Counted from the stretch's first letter, positions 15,200 to 24,296 are shown. The stretch is 34,055 bases of DNA from Rhizobium chutanense (GCF_002531935.1 NZ_NWSV01000041.1:1-34055); one strand, 5' to 3'. Notes: a model not told the origin generated them from the letters alone. Program-made: numbers and translations.

Positions 15200-16498
15200 A
15201 TGAAGAGCGCCACCGTCAGCGCATTGACGCTGAGCACTATCTTATTTTCAGCATCCGCCGTTTTTGCCCAGGAACTTGCCACCAAAGACCGGATCGGCCT
15301 TGCCGATGCCCCGAAAACTCTCGTCGTCCGCCTGACGAACGATAGCCCGAACAATTCCGACCCAGCTATCGCCGAGGGCTACCAGAAGCTCTTCGTCGAC
15401 TTCATCAAGAAGCACCCGGACTGGAAATTGCAGATGCAATTCATGTCCTCCGACATCGGCACCGAACAGGCCAAGATGCTGGAGCAGGCCAAGGCCGGCA
15501 ACGCCCCTGATTGCGCCGCCGTCGACTCCTTCGTGCTCTCGCAGTTCATGGTCAACCACGTGCTGGCAGACTTCACGCCCTATTTCTCCAAGGAAGAAGT
15601 CGCCGACCTCTTCCCCTTCATCCGCGACGGCATCACCGACAAAGACAAGACGGTGCGCGCCTGGTGGTGGGATACGGATCTTCGCGTGCTCTACCGCAAC
15701 AAATCTGTCGTCGCCGATGCGCCTGCGACCTGGGATGATCTGAAGAAGGCGGCCCTTGCCTCCACCAAGGAGGGCATGGAAGGCGTTCTGTTCAACGGCG
15801 GGCGCTGGGAAGGCACGACCTTCGACTGGCTGGCCAACTATTGGGCGCTCGGCGGCAAGCTGGTCGACGATTCGGGCAAGCCGGTCTTCGGCGAAGGCGA
15901 GAACAAGGAGAAATTCCTGAAGGCGCTGAATTACTTCAAGGATCTCGTCGATTCCGGTGCTGCACCCAAGCGCGTCACCACGATTGCCAACTACGACGAT
16001 ATGAACGCGGCGGCAGCCGCGGCGACGACGGCGCTCTTCATCGGCGGCAACTGGCAATATGCGCAGCTGAAAACCACGCTCGACGAAAGCGAATTCAAGA
16101 ACTGGACCTTCTCGCCGATCCCAGGCCCCACGGCCGACCAGAAGTCGACGGGCACCGGCGGCTGGACAGTCGCCTCCTTCAGCAAGGATAAGGACAAGGT
16201 CGAGCTCTGCGCCAATCTTGCCCGCGACGTCTATATGGGCCCGGCAAACGCGCTGCAGCAGCAGTTGCCGACCAGGAAATCGCTCTTCGACAAGTATGAG
16301 GTCTTCTCGACGGAAGCCAACAAGACCTTCGCCAATGCGCTGGTGGACGGCCAGGCCCGCCCCGGCGTGCCGATCTATCCCGAGATCTCGAACCAGATCC
16401 AGATCATGATGGGTGACGTGCTCTCGGGAACGAAGAAACCGGAAGAGGCTCTCGATGCCGCCTTCAGCGCGGCGATGGAGGCTTACAAGCGTCTGTGA
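15200..16498 (+). CDS. Sugar ABC transporter solute-binding protein (CUT1 type)
   Basis: The 432-residue protein has a Sec signal peptide (MKSATVSALTLSTILFSASA, cleavage after VFA near residue 23) and the extracellular solute-binding family 1 pattern: QMQFMSSDIGTEQAKMLEQA early, the aromatic WWWDTDLRVLYRN, WDDLKKAALAST, the FIGGNWQYAQL pocket segment and TGTGGWTVASFSKD. These are typical of CUT1 carbohydrate receptors of the MalE/UgpB group. GGGGAGGAG eight bases before ATG 15200 fixes the start. It leads an operon with two permease genes, a ROK regulator, a sugar isomerase and an ATPase. The ligand is unknown; mono- or oligosaccharides and polyols are all possible. Confidence 0.9.
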   Translation: MKSATVSALTLSTILFSASAVFAQELATKDRIGLADAPKTLVVRLTNDSPNNSDPAIAEGYQKLFVDFIKKHPDWKLQMQFMSSDIGTEQAKMLEQAKAGNAPDCAAVDSFVLSQFMVNHVLADFTPYFSKEEVADLFPFIRDGITDKDKTVRAWWWDTDLRVLYRNKSVVADAPATWDDLKKAALASTKEGMEGVLFNGGRWEGTTFDWLANYWALGGKLVDDSGKPVFGEGENKEKFLKALNYFKDLVDSGAAPKRVTTIANYDDMNAAAAAATTALFIGGNWQYAQLKTTLDESEFKNWTFSPIPGPTADQKSTGTGGWTVASFSKDKDKVELCANLARDVYMGPANALQQQLPTRKSLFDKYEVFSTEANKTFANALVDGQARPGVPIYPEISNQIQIMMGDVLSGTKKPEEALDAAFSAAMEAYKRL

Positions 16499-16514
16499 TG
16501 CCACGGCAGCGGCT

Positions 16515-16655
16515 AGCCCCTCATCCGGCTGCCGCCACCTTCTCCCCGCATGCGGGGAGAAGGGACAAGCTGCGACCTCTCCGTCCCTCACCCGCGCCTC
16601 GTAGGGCACGTCCCCTCTCCCCGCGAGCGGGGAGAGGGTTAGGGTGAGGGGCAGC
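16515..16655. repeat. RIME-like intergenic mosaic element
   Basis: Two near-identical palindromes lie between the binding-protein and permease genes: a perfect 26-bp one at 16538-16563 (CCTTCTCCCCGCA and its complement) and one with 12-bp arms at 16613-16638 (CCCTCTCCCCGC / GCGGGGAGAGGG). An outer inverted repeat CCCCTCA...TGAGGGG (16517-16523, 16645-16651) encloses both. This is the structure of the Rhizobium-specific intergenic mosaic elements. In transcribed form it would make two very stable hairpins that could protect the upstream mRNA. Confidence 0.8.
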
Positions 16656-16709
16656 CATCGGCGCCAGCCGTGCTCGCATGCCGGGCGTCTCTTACACTTC
16701 AGATAACGG

Positions 16710-16732
16710 CGGCGCCTGCCATTGAGGCGCCG
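16710..16732 (+). promoter_or_regulatory. Stem-loop before the first permease gene
   Basis: CGGCGCCT (16710-16717) and AGGCGCCG (16725-16732) form an 8-bp perfect stem with a 7-base loop, 25 bases before the permease start. No T-run follows. It parallels the stem-loop in the same position of the Afu-like operon and may lower permease expression relative to the binding protein. Confidence 0.45.
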
Positions 16733-16757
16733 TTGACAGTGCCAAACCCGGACAGAG

Positions 16758-17693
16758 ATGCCAATGAGCCCTATTGCCATCGAGGCTGACAGCCCGCCTC
16801 AAAGCAGAACGTTCATGCGCCGGTTCGCCGGCGCGCCCCTGCCCTGGATCATGCCCGTGATCGTCGTCATCGGCATATTCTACCTCTATCCCGTCATCGA
16901 CGTTTTCCGGCTCTCCTTCACCAATGCGACACTGATCGGCGAAAACCAGCAATATACGTTTGGGTCGATCGCCAATGCGCTGAGTTCGCCGCAGCTGCCC
17001 GACATTCTCTGGGCGACGCTGATCTTCGTCGGCGGCAGCGTCATCGGCCAGCAGATCCTCGGCCTTGCGGTCGCCGTCACCGTCATTCGCGGCGAAAAGC
17101 GCGGCCTTTTCGGCACCACAATCCTGCGGACGACGGCGCTCATCGCCTGGGTCGTGCCGGGCATTGCCGGCGGCATCATCTGGCAGATGCTGTTTTCCGA
17201 AGCGCCCTACGGCGCGCTGAACAGCATTCTCAGGCTGATGCACATGCCAACCGTCGCCTGGCTTTCGGATCCTGCGATGGCGCCCTGGTCGACGCTGATC
17301 TCCAACATCTGGCGCGGCACGGCCTTTTCGATGGTCGTCATGTATGCGGCGTTGAAATCGATCGATCCCTCGCTCTACGAAGCAGCCGAGGTCGATGGCG
17401 CCACCGCTTCGCAGCAGTTCTTCTTCGTCACCCTTCCGCAGCTGCGGGCCGCGATCCTCGTCAACATGATCCTGATCACCATCCAGACGGTGAACACTTT
17501 CGATGCGATCATCACGCTGACCGGCGGCGGCCCTGGGCGCGCGACCGAGGTGATCTCGCTCTACGTCTTCAACATCGTCTTCCGAAACTACGACCTGTCG
17601 GGCGGCAGCGTGCTTTCCGTGCTGATGCTGATCATCAGCCTCGGGCTTGCCTTCGTCTATGCGTCGTTCCTGCCGAAGGAGGAGGAGCAATGA
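16758..17693 (+). CDS. Sugar ABC transporter permease, MalF/UgpA type
   Basis: A 311-residue inner-membrane protein with six hydrophobic segments, the first at about residues 30-50 (WIMPVIVVIGIFYLYPVI). The EAA loop YEAAEVDGATASQQFFFVTL followed by PQLR contacts the ATPase. Sequence and length fit the first permease of CUT1 carbohydrate importers. Start ATG 16758 is used; a second ATG two codons later is equally possible because the binding site is weak. The stop overlaps the start of the next permease (ATGA). Confidence 0.9.
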   Translation: MPMSPIAIEADSPPQSRTFMRRFAGAPLPWIMPVIVVIGIFYLYPVIDVFRLSFTNATLIGENQQYTFGSIANALSSPQLPDILWATLIFVGGSVIGQQILGLAVAVTVIRGEKRGLFGTTILRTTALIAWVVPGIAGGIIWQMLFSEAPYGALNSILRLMHMPTVAWLSDPAMAPWSTLISNIWRGTAFSMVVMYAALKSIDPSLYEAAEVDGATASQQFFFVTLPQLRAAILVNMILITIQTVNTFDAIITLTGGGPGRATEVISLYVFNIVFRNYDLSGGSVLSVLMLIISLGLAFVYASFLPKEEEQ

Positions 17694-18532
17694 GCGGACG
17701 CACCGGAACCCGGCTCGGCGATGCCATGAGCTATCTCTTCATGCTGGTGATGTTCGTCTTCTTCGCCGGCCCCCTCACCTATCTGCTGTCGATGGCGCTG
17801 CGTGACAAGCGTGAGGTCTATCGCGGCGCGGCGCGTTATATTCCCGACAATCCCACCATCCAGAATTTCATCACGGTTCTGAACAACAGCTACTTTCCGA
17901 TCTATCTCTGGAACGGCCTCAAGCTTGCGGCCTTGAGCGGGCTCGGCGTGCTGATCGTTGCGTTGCCCGCGGCTTACGCCTTTTCGCGCTTCCAGTTCCG
18001 CGGCAAGGGCCTGTCCATGATGGGACTACTGCTCTTCCAGATGATCTCGCCGCTCGTCATCATGGTGCCGCTCTATCGCTACATGAACCGCCTCGGCCTG
18101 CTCGACACGCATTTTGCCGTCGTCATGGTCTATATCGCGCTCGGCGTTCCCTTGGCGACCTGGCTGTTGAAGAGCACGGTCGACGGCATTCCGCGCAGCC
18201 TCGACGAAGCGGCGATGATCGACGGCTGCAACCGCTTCTCGGTCTTCTGGCGCATCATCCTGCCGCTCTCGGCGCCGGGCATCGCCTCGGTCTTCATCAT
18301 CACGGTCATTGCCGGCTGGTCGCAATTCCTGGTGCCTTTCCTGCTGCTCACCAAAAATGACCTGATGCCGATCGGCGTCGGAATCTTTAACTTCCGCGGC
18401 ATGCAGACCGACTCGTCTATCCAGCTGCTTGCCGCCGCCTGCCTGATCTCCGTCGTTCCGGCGATCGTGGCCTTCCTGTCGCTCCAGAGGCTGATCCTCG
18501 GCGCGATGACCAGCGGCGCGGTGAAGGGATGA
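17690..18532 (+). CDS. Sugar ABC transporter permease, MalG/UgpE type
   Basis: The 280-residue partner permease has six membrane segments and the EAA loop LDEAAMIDGCNRFSVFWRII followed by LPLSAPG. The N-terminal segment ends in the LTYLLSMALRDKREVY pattern usual for MalG-type subunits. It is translationally coupled to the previous gene through a 4-base overlap. Together the two form the channel served by the binding protein and by the ATPase encoded 2.2 kb downstream. Confidence 0.92.
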   Translation: MSGRTGTRLGDAMSYLFMLVMFVFFAGPLTYLLSMALRDKREVYRGAARYIPDNPTIQNFITVLNNSYFPIYLWNGLKLAALSGLGVLIVALPAAYAFSRFQFRGKGLSMMGLLLFQMISPLVIMVPLYRYMNRLGLLDTHFAVVMVYIALGVPLATWLLKSTVDGIPRSLDEAAMIDGCNRFSVFWRIILPLSAPGIASVFIITVIAGWSQFLVPFLLLTKNDLMPIGVGIFNFRGMQTDSSIQLLAAACLISVVPAIVAFLSLQRLILGAMTSGAVKG

Positions 18533-18573
18533 GGGTCGGTCCGGTCTCGATGCTTGATGAAGGATTTGACCCT

Positions 18574-19812
18574 ATGAACCAGCCGCTCGGCGCCAGGCTC
18601 TCCCCCGATCTGACCGGCGCCAATGTCGAAGATGCCGGCGAGCACAACAGGGCGGTCGTGCTGCGCTGCATCCATCGCCAGGCGCCGATTTCACGCGCCG
18701 AAATCGCCAGGCAGACGGGTTTTACCAAACCAGCAATCGCCCGGATCGTCGATCGGCTGCTGGATGAGGGCCTGATCATGGAAGCCCGCCGGCGCCATGG
18801 GCTGAGAGGCCAGCCGGCGATCGAACTCGAGATCAATCCGGATGCCTGTTTCGCCATCGGCATCAATATCGATCGCGATCATCTGACGATCCTGGCAGTC
18901 GACGCCGTCGGCAATGTCCGCGCCCGTGTGCATCACGAAAAGCGCTTCATCCTGCCGGCGGAATTCCTGCAGCTGACATCCGATGCGATTTCGCATTTCC
19001 AGCGCAGCCGGCTGATCGACGACGCGCGGCTCGCCGGCATCGGTCTCGCCATGCCGGATTGGCTTGGGGAGATTTCGCTCCTCGGCAAGCCCGAAGCCTA
19101 TCAGGAATGGACTGATTTCGATGTGCGCGCGGCACTGGAGAACCTAACGCAGCATCCGGTCTTCATCGAAAACGAAGCCAATGCCGCAGCCCTTGCCGAA
19201 CTCGATTATGGATTGGGTGCCGAGAGCAGCAGCTTCTTCTACATCGCCATCAATGCCTGCCCCGGCGGCGGGCTGGTGCTTGACGGCAATGGCCATCGCG
19301 GCGCCATGGGCCTCAGCGGCGAAATCGGCTGGCTTCCGATTGCCGATGACCGGGACGAAAAAGCCCATAAGGTTCAGCTTCTCGGCGAGATCTTCTCGCT
19401 GTTTTCCCTCTATGATTTCCTGGCGCGAAACGGCGTCGCGGTCAGCGTTCCCCACGATCTTCTGACGCTCGATGCGCATGGCCGGCGTCTGGTTTCGCAG
19501 TGGCTGAAGGAAATGAGCGCGCATCTGGCCGTCGCCGTCAAACATATCGGCATGATCGTCGATCCCGATGCCGTCCTCGTCGGCGGCAGGCTGCCGATCC
19601 GCATCGTCGACGAATTGCTGCGCTATGTGCATGAGCATCTCGACGCCGACGATGCCAATCTTCCGTCGCTTCATCGCGCCTCGCTCGGAGAGGACGCCTC
19701 GGCGATGGGCGCGGCGGCGATGCCGATGGCAGCGGCCCTCATGCTCGCATCGGCCGATGCTGCTCAACGCACACGCTCGCCGCTGAAGAATATGGACCGC
19801 CTGAACAGCTGA
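18574..19812 (+). CDS. ROK-family transcriptional regulator (second copy)
   Basis: A 412-residue protein with an N-terminal winged HTH (VVLRCIHRQAPISRAEIARQ, then TGFTKPAIARIVDRLLDEGL) and a ROK domain with FIENEANAAALAELDYGLG, SGEIGWLPIADD and VLVGGRLP. The cysteine zinc signature of classical ROK proteins is missing. ATG 18574 has AAGGA nine bases upstream and is preferred; an ATG at 18529 overlapping the permease stop is the alternative and would add 15 residues. Being inside the transport operon, it probably autoregulates the locus in response to the imported sugar or its phosphate. The two ROK proteins here differ too much to be a recent duplication. Confidence 0.88.
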   Translation: MNQPLGARLSPDLTGANVEDAGEHNRAVVLRCIHRQAPISRAEIARQTGFTKPAIARIVDRLLDEGLIMEARRRHGLRGQPAIELEINPDACFAIGINIDRDHLTILAVDAVGNVRARVHHEKRFILPAEFLQLTSDAISHFQRSRLIDDARLAGIGLAMPDWLGEISLLGKPEAYQEWTDFDVRAALENLTQHPVFIENEANAAALAELDYGLGAESSSFFYIAINACPGGGLVLDGNGHRGAMGLSGEIGWLPIADDRDEKAHKVQLLGEIFSLFSLYDFLARNGVAVSVPHDLLTLDAHGRRLVSQWLKEMSAHLAVAVKHIGMIVDPDAVLVGGRLPIRIVDELLRYVHEHLDADDANLPSLHRASLGEDASAMGAAAMPMAAALMLASADAAQRTRSPLKNMDRLNS

Positions 19813-19858
19813 AACGGCCGGCAGGGCCCCAGGGACTTGGTGAAGATCGGAGGATTTG

Positions 19859-20713
19859 GTGAAGATCGGCTTTTACACCTCGACATTCAATGATCGCCCG
19901 CTGGAAGAAGTTGTGGATTTTGCCGCATCGGCCGGTTTCGACGCCATCGAGATTGATGTCGGCGGCCATATCAAAACGCCGGATCGGGTGGAGGCCGCCG
20001 TCGCACTCGCCCGCAGCCGCGACCTCTTCGTGTCGTCACTCACCTATTTCGGCAACCAGCTCGATGCCGACCACGACAAACGCCGGGAGCTTCGGGCAAG
20101 AACGGCCGAATTCGCCGAAGCGATCGGCGAGACCGGCGTTCCCATCTTTGTGATCTTCCCCGGCCGGGATGATACGGCAAGCGACGAAGCCAATTATGAC
20201 GATTTCGCCGACTTCGCGAACGGTTTGATCGCAGAAACGCAGTCGAGCGGCCTCACCTTCGCGATCGAGAACTGGCCGGGGCCGAGAGATAATTTCATCG
20301 GCACGACGCCGAAGGGATGGCAGGAGCTTTTTCAAAGGATTCCGGATCGCCGCTTCGGCCTGGAGTTCGATCCCTCGCATCTCATCCGCATCGGCGTCGA
20401 TCCCTATCGGGCGATGGAAGCGGTCAAAGATCGCATCGCCATCCTGCATGCCAAGGATACAGCAATCGACAGAGAGGCCCTGCAGGCGCTCGGCTATCAC
20501 GGCAGGGGCTGGTGGCAATACAAGCTGCCGGGGCTCGGCCTCCTCGACTGGCCGCGTTTCCTCAGCCAGGCCCGCGGCCACGGTTTTGACGGCACGCTAT
20601 CGATCGAGCATGAGGATGCCGCCTATGGCTGGCCGGGCAAGGATCTGGCCGCGCGCAGGGAAGGCGAGCGCCTCGGCCTTGATTATTTGAAGAGTGTCTT
20701 GAACGGACTTTGA
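19859..20713 (+). CDS. Sugar phosphate isomerase/epimerase (xylose isomerase-like TIM barrel)
   Basis: The 284-residue protein matches the AP endonuclease 2/xylose isomerase-like barrel family (IolE/IolI/hexulose epimerase relatives). Seen are GFYTSTFNDRPLEEVVDFAA at the start, FAIENWPGP with the metal-ligand glutamate, FGLEFDPSHLIRIGVDP, AILHAKDTAI and LSIEHEDA with the last metal ligands. These E, D, H and E positions fit the divalent metal site of the family. The GTG at 19859 stands about five bases after GGAGGA; a TTG one codon earlier would be too close. It would interconvert a keto sugar or its derivative made by the oxidoreductase across the locus; the reaction is inferred. A 14-base direct repeat duplicates the start region. 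Confidence 0.85.
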   Translation: MKIGFYTSTFNDRPLEEVVDFAASAGFDAIEIDVGGHIKTPDRVEAAVALARSRDLFVSSLTYFGNQLDADHDKRRELRARTAEFAEAIGETGVPIFVIFPGRDDTASDEANYDDFADFANGLIAETQSSGLTFAIENWPGPRDNFIGTTPKGWQELFQRIPDRRFGLEFDPSHLIRIGVDPYRAMEAVKDRIAILHAKDTAIDREALQALGYHGRGWWQYKLPGLGLLDWPRFLSQARGHGFDGTLSIEHEDAAYGWPGKDLAARREGERLGLDYLKSVLNGL

Positions 20714-20734
20714 CGGCATTTCGGGAGGAGTTTC

Positions 20735-21796
<1,062 letters not shown>

Positions 21797-21832
21797 GCCC
21801 GCCGAATGCCCCCTCCCCTTCGGCCGGGCGAC

Positions 21833-21861
21833 GCCGGGGGCGCGTTATCAGCGCCCCCGGC
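21833..21861 (+). terminator. Strong stem-loop after the sugar operon
   Basis: GCCGGGGGCGC (21833-21843) and GCGCCCCCGGC (21851-21861) form a perfect 11-bp GC stem with a 7-base loop, shortly after the ATPase stop. A T-run is lacking, so termination may need help, but the position between two operons makes this the likely end of the sugar transcript. Confidence 0.6.
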
Positions 21862-21924
21862 CCAGAATTCCCGGCCCTTCCAGACATCGTGCCGCAGCAG
21901 CCAAGTGTTTGAACGAGCACCGAA

Positions 21925-21946
21925 AAGGTTAATATGCGTTAACCTT
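21925..21946. promoter_or_regulatory. 22-bp palindrome upstream of repA (candidate partition/operator site)
   Basis: AAGGTTAA (21925-21932) and TTAACCTT (21939-21946) are perfect complements around TATGCG. The core GTTAA...TTAAC resembles the GTT...AAC ends of repABC parS palindromes, but the centre is not the GC dinucleotide of that consensus, so a RepA operator is at least as likely. Confidence 0.4.
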
Positions 21947-21953
21947 AAAATTC

Positions 21954-21982
21954 TTGGCCGGCATTGGAGAATCGCGGATAAT
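21954..21982 (+). promoter_or_regulatory. Promoter candidate for repABC
   Basis: TTGGCC at 21954-21959 and GATAAT at 21977-21982 are 17 bases apart, about 55 bases before the repA start. Confidence 0.4.
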
Positions 21983-22022
21983 AACGGTTACAGGGGCTTT
22001 TGATCCCGAAAATCGTTATCCG
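21975..22022. promoter_or_regulatory. Inverted repeat over the repA promoter/leader
   Basis: CGGATAA (21975-21981) is the exact complement of TTATCCG (22016-22022), and the adjacent ATAACG/CGTTAT (21981-21986, 22014-22019) overlaps it. The repeat spans the -10 region to the repA ribosome binding region. repABC operons are autorepressed by RepA with RepB at a site before repA, which this could be. Confidence 0.4.
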
Positions 22023-22036
22023 AGAGATTGCTGCCG

Positions 22037-23245
22037 ATGAACGCTAATTCGAACGCCTTGAAGGCCGTGCCATTGCATTTCGAGGATCAGATTCTCGAGC
22101 AGGGCGACGTGATTTCGAAGAAGCTGCATCTCCTGAGCGTGCAGCGCTTTCCGCCCAATGCAAAGAAGACGCTGCGCAGCTTTTCTCTCGCCGAGGTCGC
22201 CAATTATGTCGGGGCCTCGCAAAGCACGCTGAAGAAACTGCATCTCGAAGGCAAAGGTCCCTGCCCACAGACCTCGCCTTCGGGGCGGCGCTCCTACAGC
22301 GCTGAGCAGATGCTGGAGCTGAGGCGCTATCTCGATGCGCATGGCCGCTCCGAAAGCCGCATGTATGTTCCCCATCGCCGCGGCCATGAGAAGCTGCAGG
22401 TGATCGCCGTCGTCAACTTCAAGGGCGGCTCGGGCAAGACGACGACGGCAGCCCACCTCGCCCAGCATCTGGCGCTGACCGGCCACCGCGTGCTTGCCGT
22501 CGATCTCGATCCGCAAGCCTCGCTCTCTTCCCTGCACGGCTTCCAGCCGGAATTCGACCAGGCCTCCTCGCTCTACGAGGCGATCCGCTACGACGGCGAG
22601 AAGAAGCCGCTCTCCGAGATCATCCACAAGACCAATTTCCCCGGCCTCGATATCGTGCCGGCCAATCTCGACCTGCAGGAATACGAGTACGACACGCCGC
22701 TCGCCATGGCCGACAAATCGACCAATGACGGCAAGACCTTCTTCACCCGCATCTCGCGCGCGCTCGCCGAAGTCGACGACCGTTACGACGTCGTCGTCAT
22801 CGATTGCCCGCCGCAGCTCGGCTATCTCACGCTGACGGCGCTGACGGCGGCGACGAGCGTGTTGATCACCATCCATCCGCAGATGCTCGACGTCATGTCG
22901 ATGGGCCAGTTCCTGCTGATGCTCGGCGGGATCCTGAAGCCGATCCGCGCCGCCGGCGCCGAGGTGAACCTCTCCTGGTATCGCTATCTCATCACTCGCT
23001 ATGAGCCGACCGACGTGCCGCAGGCGCAGATGGTCGGCTTCATGTCGACCATGTTCCACGAGTTCATGCTGAAGCATCAGATGGTCAAATCGACGGCGAT
23101 CTCGGATGCCGGGATCACCAAGCAGACGCTCTACGAGGTCGAGCGCGCCTCGCTGAACCGGGGAACCTATGATCGCGCACTGGAGGCGATGGACGCCGTC
23201 AACTCAGAGATCGCCGGCCTTGTTCACCAGGCATGGGGACGGTGA
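22037..23245 (+). CDS. repA: RepA, plasmid partition ATPase (ParA family) of repABC
   Basis: The 402-residue protein has an N-terminal HTH (LAEVANYVGASQSTLKKLHL) and a ParA-type ATPase with deviant Walker A VNFKGGSGKTTTAAHLA near residue 125, Walker A' VLAVDLDPQASLSS and Walker B VVVIDCPPQLGYLTL. Length and order are those of RepA proteins of repABC plasmids. RepA moves plasmid copies through RepB-parS complexes and represses the operon. The ATG at 22037 is chosen; a TTG three codons upstream would put the binding site too close. repB follows after 68 bases that contain a palindrome. Confidence 0.95.
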   Translation: MNANSNALKAVPLHFEDQILEQGDVISKKLHLLSVQRFPPNAKKTLRSFSLAEVANYVGASQSTLKKLHLEGKGPCPQTSPSGRRSYSAEQMLELRRYLDAHGRSESRMYVPHRRGHEKLQVIAVVNFKGGSGKTTTAAHLAQHLALTGHRVLAVDLDPQASLSSLHGFQPEFDQASSLYEAIRYDGEKKPLSEIIHKTNFPGLDIVPANLDLQEYEYDTPLAMADKSTNDGKTFFTRISRALAEVDDRYDVVVIDCPPQLGYLTLTALTAATSVLITIHPQMLDVMSMGQFLLMLGGILKPIRAAGAEVNLSWYRYLITRYEPTDVPQAQMVGFMSTMFHEFMLKHQMVKSTAISDAGITKQTLYEVERASLNRGTYDRALEAMDAVNSEIAGLVHQAWGR

Positions 23246-23262
23246 TTTGTCGGCTGACAAAT
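23245..23262. promoter_or_regulatory. Palindrome at the repA stop codon (candidate parS or control site)
   Basis: ATTTGTC (23245-23251) and GACAAAT (23256-23262) are perfect complements around GGCT. The sequence begins at the last base of the repA stop codon and lies in the repA-repB gap, a place where some repABC plasmids carry parS sites. It does not match the GTT..GC..AAC consensus, so the assignment is uncertain. Confidence 0.35.
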
Positions 23263-23313
23263 TCGCCGTTTCCTTGAACCGAATCAATGGAATGACTGTA
23301 ATCGGAGGAAGCG

Positions 23314-24288
23314 ATGGCACGAAAAAATCTGCTTGAAGGGCTGGCCGATATGCCTGACGAAAACGCGGGCGCTGCGAATTATCCGATGCGCGGGGCAGGC
23401 CGCTCGCTCGTCCGCTCGCTGGATGAGCTTGCCAAGCAGGCGGAGAAATTCCTGGAGGGCGAGGCTGTCGTCGATCTCGACCCCGATCTCGTCGAAGCCT
23501 CCTTCGTCAAGGACCGCCTGTCGGAGGATGACGATGACTTCCGCGCACTGGTCGACGCGATCCGCGCCCGCGGCCAGGATACGCCGATCCTGGTGCGTCC
23601 CCACGCCCGGATCGACGGTCGCTATCAGGTCGTCTTCGGCCATCGGCGCCTGCGCGCCGCCCGCGAACTCGGCCGCAATGTCAGGGCCGTCGTCAAGACG
23701 ATGGATGATCGCACCCATGTCATCGCCCAGGGGCAGGAGAATTCGGCGCGCGCCGACCTCACCTTCGTCGAGCGGGCGCTCTTCGCCCGGCGGCTGGAAG
23801 AACTCGGCTACGACAGGGAGGTCGTCTCATCAGCACTTGCCGCCAATGCGGCTTCGGTCTCCAAGATGATGTCGGTCATGGATCGCATCGCGCCGGAGAT
23901 CATCAAGGCGATCGGGCCTGCACCCGGTGTCGGCCGCGAACGCTGGGTGGAACTGTCGCTGCTCGCCGGCAAGTCGGCCAATGCGGCAAGTGTCGCCAAG
24001 GTCCTGCAGGACGACAGCTTTCATCAGCTACCTTCCGACAAACGCTTCGAAGCGCTCTACACGGCGCTGAACAAAAGCGCACGGCCGGTGAAGAAAACCG
24101 TCGCCGCAAGGAAGGTGACATGGCAGCCGCTTGATAAGGCGGTGCAGGCGGAAATGAAGAATGACGGCAAGGCGTTTTCGCTCTCGATGAAGGCGAAAAA
24201 TGCCGGCCGCTTCGGAGAATTTCTCTCCGGCAGGCTGGATGCGCTCTATGAGCAATTCCTCGCCGAGGAGGGCAAACAAGGAGACTGA
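23314..24288 (+). CDS. repB: RepB, plasmid partition DNA-binding protein (ParB family) of repABC
   Basis: The 324-residue protein has a typical RepB N-terminus (MARKNLLEGLADMPDENAG), a ParB nuclease-like domain with TPILVRPHARIDGRYQVVFG, the box GHRRLRAARELGRNVRAVV, the GQENSARADLTFVERALFAR segment and a central HTH (YDREVVSSALAANAASVSKM). The C-terminal part would dimerise. RepB binds parS and bridges to RepA. GGAGGAAG five bases before ATG 23314 supports the start. It lies between repA and repC, separated from repC by the antisense RNA gene. Confidence 0.95.
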   Translation: MARKNLLEGLADMPDENAGAANYPMRGAGRSLVRSLDELAKQAEKFLEGEAVVDLDPDLVEASFVKDRLSEDDDDFRALVDAIRARGQDTPILVRPHARIDGRYQVVFGHRRLRAARELGRNVRAVVKTMDDRTHVIAQGQENSARADLTFVERALFARRLEELGYDREVVSSALAANAASVSKMMSVMDRIAPEIIKAIGPAPGVGRERWVELSLLAGKSANAASVAKVLQDDSFHQLPSDKRFEALYTALNKSARPVKKTVAARKVTWQPLDKAVQAEMKNDGKAFSLSMKAKNAGRFGEFLSGRLDALYEQFLAEEGKQGD

Positions 24289-24296
24289 AACCGCAA

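Noticed and set aside
15248..16780. A 510-codon open frame on the minus strand opposite the sugar-binding protein gene
   Set aside because: It spans the RIME element and lacks any recognisable domain; the plus-strand gene has a signal peptide, family motifs and a ribosome binding site.
16692..17690. A 332-codon minus-strand frame opposite the first sugar permease
   Set aside because: Asp/Arg/Glu-rich antisense translation with no domain; the plus-strand permease has membrane segments and an EAA loop.
21925..21946. Calling the palindrome a confirmed parS site
   Set aside because: The central bases do not match the GTT-four-GC-four-AAC spacing I recall for repABC parS, so it is left as a candidate operator.
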